NCBI GenBank assembly: GCA_029941885.1
Contig: JAPYTP010000044.1
Location: 1 to 35,758, forward strand
From: Myxococcota bacterium
GTDB lineage: Bacteria; Myxococcota_A; UBA9160; UBA4427
Reading direction: 5' to 3'
Length of the DNA: 35,758 bases
Part shown: positions 31,982-35,758 of the stretch, piece after piece
Position numbering within the stretch: position 1 is the first letter of the stretch
Layout: every line of letters starts with the position of its first letter
The notes under the pieces: generated by a model
What the model was told of the DNA's origin: nothing
What the model saw: the letters and a program-made list of their open reading frames with translations, nothing else
The model's database searches: none
Position numbers and translations under genes: made by a program

Positions 31982-32890
31982 CTAGAGCCTGCTCTGCAGG
32001 TAGTCGAGAGTGCGCTCCTCGGCGCCTTCCTCGGCCGGGATGAGCGCGGCGTCGAGATCCGTTACGCCCACATCCTCGAGTCGCTGAAGAGCCTCGTCGA
32101 GTTGTTTCTCGTTGCCGACCAGAGCGATGTCCGCCGGCCCATCGGCCCCCTCCTTGTCGAGCATCGCGCGGTAGCTGGGGATCATGCCGTAGTGGACCAG
32201 GATCTTGCCGACCGCTTCTCGCGCCGCATCCTCGTTCTCGGTCAGGACGATCGGGAGACCGGCCACGATTCGCGGTTCGGGTCGCCCCGCCGCTTTCGCA
32301 GCGCCCGAGATGGCGGGCATCACGTGACTTTCGATCGTCTGCGGCCCCGTCATCCAGAGGATCGTTCCATCGGCCATCGATCCCGCGATCTTCAGCATCT
32401 GTTCCCCCAGTGCGGCGATCAGGGTCGAGACCGGTTTCGCGCCGGGGATCGCGAGTTCGAGATTCACGCGGTACTCGTCGCCTCGGAACTCGGCCTTCTC
32501 TCCGCGCAACAAGGGGCCGAGGACCGACATGTATTCGCGCATGTGCTTGGCGCGGCGTTCGTAGGAGAGGCCGAGCATGCCTTCGATGAGAATCTGATGG
32601 GAGAGGCCGATTCCCAGGGTAAAGCGACCGTCGCAGGCGGACTGGGTCGTCCGGGCCTGCTGGGCGAGGGCGGTGGGGTGGCGCGGGTAGGTCGGGACGA
32701 CGGCGGTGCCCAACTCGATTTTTGACGTCTCGCGACCGATCAATGCTTCTGCCGTGATCGCATCGATCGCAAAGATATTCGCGATCCAGAGGGTATCGAA
32801 GCCGCGGGCCTCGAAGTCCTGGGCTTTGGCGATGAGGGCGTCGATGTCCTCGTCCTGACGTCCGTGCCCCGACATGATTCCGATTCGCAT
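31982..32890 (-). CDS. LLM-class flavin/F420-dependent oxidoreductase (TIGR03564-like)
   Basis: The 302-residue luciferase-like TIM-barrel protein starts MRIGIMSGHGRQDEDIDALIAKAQDFEARGFDTLWIANIF. It shows IELGTAVVPTYPRHPTALAQQARTTQSACDGRFTLGIGLSHQILIEGMLGLSYERRAKHMREY, the most typical block (about 60-122), then STLIAALGEQMLKIAGSMADGTILWMTG (near 156). This pattern is that of the TIGR03564 F420 subfamily. It is the third LLM enzyme of the window, and each falls in a different subgroup. A GGAGAGA site precedes the ATG. It is convergent with the WYL regulator and has no clear operon partner. Confidence 0.87.
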   Translation of the reverse strand: MRIGIMSGHGRQDEDIDALIAKAQDFEARGFDTLWIANIFAIDAITAEALIGRETSKIELGTAVVPTYPRHPTALAQQARTTQSACDGRFTLGIGLSHQILIEGMLGLSYERRAKHMREYMSVLGPLLRGEKAEFRGDEYRVNLELAIPGAKPVSTLIAALGEQMLKIAGSMADGTILWMTGPQTIESHVMPAISGAAKAAGRPEPRIVAGLPIVLTENEDAAREAVGKILVHYGMIPSYRAMLDKEGADGPADIALVGNEKQLDEALQRLEDVGVTDLDAALIPAEEGAEERTLDYLQSRL

Positions 32891-33102
32891 GGCTGGTCTC
32901 TCCGACGGTCGATGTCGTCATGATCCGATGACTTGCTGCAGTCTTGCGTGTCCGCGACTGCGGCGACTCTATGGGATGCTCGCCTCTTGCTCAAACCCCA
33001 CCTTCCGGGCGCCGCCAGGCCTGTCGAGGGAATGGGAGTCCATGTAAGCTGCTCTCCCGGATTCCCGATAAGACGTTCGTGTGTTCCACTCCAGGAGGCG
33101 AA

Positions 33103-35361
33103 ATGCTGATCTTTCGTCGACCTGACGGTTTCGCCCATCGATGTGTGGCGGATCTCCGGGTCGGCTGTCTCTCTGGGGTCTTCGCGGTCGCGTCGATGAT
33201 GTTCCTGTTCGGGGCGACAGGTCGGGCTGCGGCGGAGGAGGAGGAGCCCGAGCGTCCGAGCCTGCAGATCGGCTGGACCGAGAACGCCCCCGAGATCGAC
33301 GGTCGGCTCGAGTTCGGCGAATGGGCGGACGCCGCCTACGTCGACGGTTTGACTCAGGCACTCCCCGATCCCGGAGTCGTCGCGACCCAGCGAACCGAAG
33401 TCTGGATCATGACCGACCGGGACCATCTCTACATCGCTGCCAGAATGTGGGACTCGAATCCGGAAGAGATCGTGGCGAACGCGAACTCGCGCGATGGAAA
33501 TCTACGGAACGATGACCGCTTCGGGTTCACGCTCGACCCCTTTCTCGATCGCCAGAACGGATATTTCTTCCAGGTCAACCCAAACGGAGTCCGGCGCGAT
33601 TCCCTGCTCGAGGGCGGTGCAGGCGAGGCGAGCTGGGACGGACGCTGGTACGCGAAGACCTCTCGCGACGCGACGGGCTGGACCGTCGAACTCGCGATTC
33701 CCTACGCGACGATCAGCTTCGACCCGAATGCGGACGTGTGGGGATTCAACATGGCGCGGGGAATCCGGCGTCGAGACGAGATCGATCGTTGGGCGGACCC
33801 GGTTCGCGAACGCTTCATGACGGTGCTGGGTCGCGCAGGAAATCTCGTTGGGATGCGCGACGTTCGCCAGAGTCTCGGACTCCGGGTGATACCCGCCGCC
33901 ACATTGCGGCGGGTCGACGACAGGGAGGATCCTCCGATCGATACGGACAGCCACCGTCGTCACTACACGAAGTTCGAGCCGAGCTTCGACGCCTTCTACA
34001 AGATCACCCCTTCGGTCACGACAGCGCTAACAGTCAACACGGATTTCGGCGAAACCGAGGTCGATGAGCGTCGGGTCAACCTCTCCCGTTTCGAGCTCTT
34101 CTTCCCGGAGAAGCGTGACTTCTTCTTGCAGGACGCGCTGATTTTTGATTTCGGGAACCTGGCGAAGAACGGACGTCCCTTCTTTTCGCGCCGAATCGGC
34201 TTGAACGATGACGGTGAGCCGGAGGACATCCTCGCCGGGGCCAAGGTCACCGGGCGCGTGGGCAACGTGAAGATCGGGTTGCTCGACGTCGTACTCGACG
34301 GCCACGATCAGGTCGATCAACACAATCTATTGGTCGCCCGCGCGGCGGCGAATTTCGGAGAGTCGTCGATCGGCGCAATCCTGACCAATGGCGATCCGGA
34401 GGCGAATGGTGGTAACACCGTGCTCGGCGCCGACTTCCTCTACCGAGACTCGAATTTTCGCGCCAACAAGACCTTTCTCGCGAGCGCCTGGGTGCAAGGC
34501 AGCTTGAACGATCCCGACACCGGACCGGAGGCCGATCCCGATGCGATAAACGGGGCGGGTTACGCATACGGCGGTGCCGTCAGCTATCCGAATGATACCC
34601 ACCACTGGCAGGTCGTCGGCCGCGTCTATGACAAGGACTTCGATCCTGCACTTGGATTTTCGAACCGCGTAGGCATTCGTGAGTTCCAGGCGAATTATCG
34701 GCGTCGCTGGCGGCCGGATCTAGCGAGCATCCAGACAGCCGACGTCGGCGTGATCACAGAGTTGATCACGGAGCAGGGTCGGCAGGTCGAGAGCGGGGCG
34801 TTCACCTGGCGAGTCTTCGATCTTCGAAGTCCGATCGATGATGGGATTCGCCTCTCGTACAAGCATCGCTACGAAGCCGTCGATTCAGCATTCAGCAACT
34901 TCAACGTGCCGATCGGTCGCTATCACTTCGACGAAATCCAGCTGCGCTTGAAAGCGAGTCTCAATCGTCGGATCGGTGGCGAGTACCATCTCGGCTACGG
35001 AAGCTTCTATGACGGCATGCGCCTGCGAACCCGTGGCGATTTCACTTTTCGTTTCTCGAAGTACGTTCAGTCGGGCATCATCTACAGCTTCGACAATCTC
35101 CGACTGCCTGGCGGTGACGAGAATATCCACGTCCTTCAAGCCCGGCTCAGTCTCTTTTTCAACGTCGACATCTCATGGATCACACTCGTCCAATTCGACA
35201 GTGTGACCGACACCCTCGGCATCAACAGTCGATTCCGGTGGATCATCGAAGATGGACGGGAGCTCTTCCTGGTGCTGAATCAGGGCTTCGATACCCGGGA
35301 CGATGTGGTCGCGACGCGCACCGCACCCCTGGCGAAGCTGCAATGGACCTTTCGTTTCTGA
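33103..35361 (+). CDS. DUF5916/CBM9-like outer-membrane protein
   Basis: The 752-residue protein has a signal peptide (hydrophobic core CLSGVFAVASMMFLFGATGRAAA, about residues 22-44, with probable cleavage after an Ala). A CBM9-like beta-sandwich follows at about 50-240 (APEIDGRLEFGEWADAA, TEVWIMTDRDHLYIAARMWD, DRFGFTLDPFLDRQNGYFFQVNPNG, WTVELAIPYATISF). The rest is a DUF5916 region of alternating short strands (VNTDFGETEVDERRVNLSRFELFFPEKRDFFLQ). It ends LQWTFRF with C-terminal Phe, the signature of outer-membrane beta-barrels. The ATG at 33103 with a perfect CAGGAGG decides the start. Its role is unknown; surface glycan binding or an uptake pore is possible. Confidence 0.88.
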   Translation: MLIFRRPDGFAHRCVADLRVGCLSGVFAVASMMFLFGATGRAAAEEEEPERPSLQIGWTENAPEIDGRLEFGEWADAAYVDGLTQALPDPGVVATQRTEVWIMTDRDHLYIAARMWDSNPEEIVANANSRDGNLRNDDRFGFTLDPFLDRQNGYFFQVNPNGVRRDSLLEGGAGEASWDGRWYAKTSRDATGWTVELAIPYATISFDPNADVWGFNMARGIRRRDEIDRWADPVRERFMTVLGRAGNLVGMRDVRQSLGLRVIPAATLRRVDDREDPPIDTDSHRRHYTKFEPSFDAFYKITPSVTTALTVNTDFGETEVDERRVNLSRFELFFPEKRDFFLQDALIFDFGNLAKNGRPFFSRRIGLNDDGEPEDILAGAKVTGRVGNVKIGLLDVVLDGHDQVDQHNLLVARAAANFGESSIGAILTNGDPEANGGNTVLGADFLYRDSNFRANKTFLASAWVQGSLNDPDTGPEADPDAINGAGYAYGGAVSYPNDTHHWQVVGRVYDKDFDPALGFSNRVGIREFQANYRRRWRPDLASIQTADVGVITELITEQGRQVESGAFTWRVFDLRSPIDDGIRLSYKHRYEAVDSAFSNFNVPIGRYHFDEIQLRLKASLNRRIGGEYHLGYGSFYDGMRLRTRGDFTFRFSKYVQSGIIYSFDNLRLPGGDENIHVLQARLSLFFNVDISWITLVQFDSVTDTLGINSRFRWIIEDGRELFLVLNQGFDTRDDVVATRTAPLAKLQWTFRF

Positions 35362-35394
35362 CCGAGCCCTCCTCGCGCCGAAAGCGCGATGCGA

Positions 35395-35758
35395 TCAGTC
35401 GAACGGATTCCCGAGCCAGATCTCCGGTGTCGTCTCGAAGCTCTCCTCGCCGGCGCTGAGGAAGAGAATTCCCTCGCTGAGCGTGATCGACCAGCGCAGT
35501 TGCCGGTCGCTTTTCGCAGCCAGCTCTCGGAGAAAGCCGTGGTCGAATCGGGCGACGGACAGATTTTCGGGTGCATCGATCGAATCGAGTTGTGCGGTCT
35601 TCCATCGCTCGATCCCCTCGCCGAAGGCGAAGAGTGTGACTCGTTCGGATTGCCGCGTCGCTTTGACGAGTCGCTTGCCGTCGGGTTGTCCGACCTCGAT
35701 CCACTCCCGGACGCGCCCGTCCCCGAGGCGAGTCCAGAGATCGGGCTCATCCGTCGCC
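35395..35758 (-). CDS. C-terminal part of an unrecognised protein (partial)
   Basis: I read this frame by translating the minus strand from the right edge: 120 codons ending in TGA at 35395-35397. The piece contains RLGDGRVREWIEVGQPDGKRL, VTLFAFGEGIERWKTAQLDS, FDHGFLRELAAKSDRQLRWS and ends SFETTPEIWLGNPFD. Alternating hydrophobic strands and a D-x-x-x-E-W pattern suggest a beta-rich soluble protein, but I cannot place it in a family. The start lies outside the window. It converges on the DUF5916 gene with a 33-base gap. The two overlapping Arg/Ser-rich minus frames are shadows. Confidence 0.6.
   Translation of the reverse strand, partial: ATDEPDLWTRLGDGRVREWIEVGQPDGKRLVKATRQSERVTLFAFGEGIERWKTAQLDSIDAPENLSVARFDHGFLRELAAKSDRQLRWSITLSEGILFLSAGEESFETTPEIWLGNPFD

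Overview
The window is a GC-rich bacterial chromosome segment with dense, mostly short-spaced genes, many GTG starts and no rRNA, tRNA, CRISPR array or insertion sequence that I could see. The gene content combines three luciferase-like (F420-type) oxidoreductases, acyl-CoA dehydrogenases, crotonases, a class III CoA-transferase, a DUF849/BKACE enzyme and a TIGR03084-type DinB-like protein. This recalls actinobacterial lipid/steroid catabolism. However, the Mrp cluster is ordered like the archaeal/deltaproteobacterial type, and there is a DUF5916 outer-membrane protein, which implies a diderm. My inference is an uncultured deltaproteobacterial, Myxococcota or Binatota-like heterotroph; the assignment rests on gene content only.

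Region 1 (1-7210) is an acyl-CoA catabolic block. A truncated AtuA/DUF1446 gene on the minus strand is divergent from a plus-strand series: crotonase, LLM oxidoreductase, TIGR03084 protein, an adjacent pair of acyl-CoA dehydrogenases that look like alpha and beta subunits of a heterotetramer, and a second LLM oxidoreductase. It probably degrades a branched or polycyclic acyl-CoA.

Region 2 (7536-15208) is a ten-gene, overlapping Mrp-type cation/proton antiporter operon in the order E-F-G-A(C-terminal)-B-C-D-D2-small membrane protein-D3. It has three NuoL/M/N-like ion-translocating subunits and no full-length MrpA. The E-to-D order matches the membrane module of MBH-type hydrogenases, but no hydrogenase genes are present. 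This is the most distinctive system in the window.

Region 3 (15205-19300) holds a VIT/CCC1 metal transporter converging on the antiporter operon, a second crotonase preceded by an 11-C tract, an NTF2-like protein, a beta-lactamase-fold esterase and a four-helix membrane protein gene interrupted by a single in-frame amber codon.

Region 4 (19319-29469) is a second catabolic block. It has an amidohydrolase/double-CaiB CoA-transferase pair, a BKACE enzyme, two alpha/beta hydrolases with different nucleophiles (Asp and Ser), a TetR regulator with a phytanoyl-CoA dioxygenase behind it and an NTF2-like gene opposite, twin TetR-type operators between them, and alanine dehydrogenase.

Region 5 (29641-35758) has a gene of unknown function, an NTF2-like gene divergent from a WYL regulator across a perfect palindrome, a third LLM oxidoreductase, a DUF5916/CBM9-like outer-membrane protein and the 3' end of an unrecognised gene.
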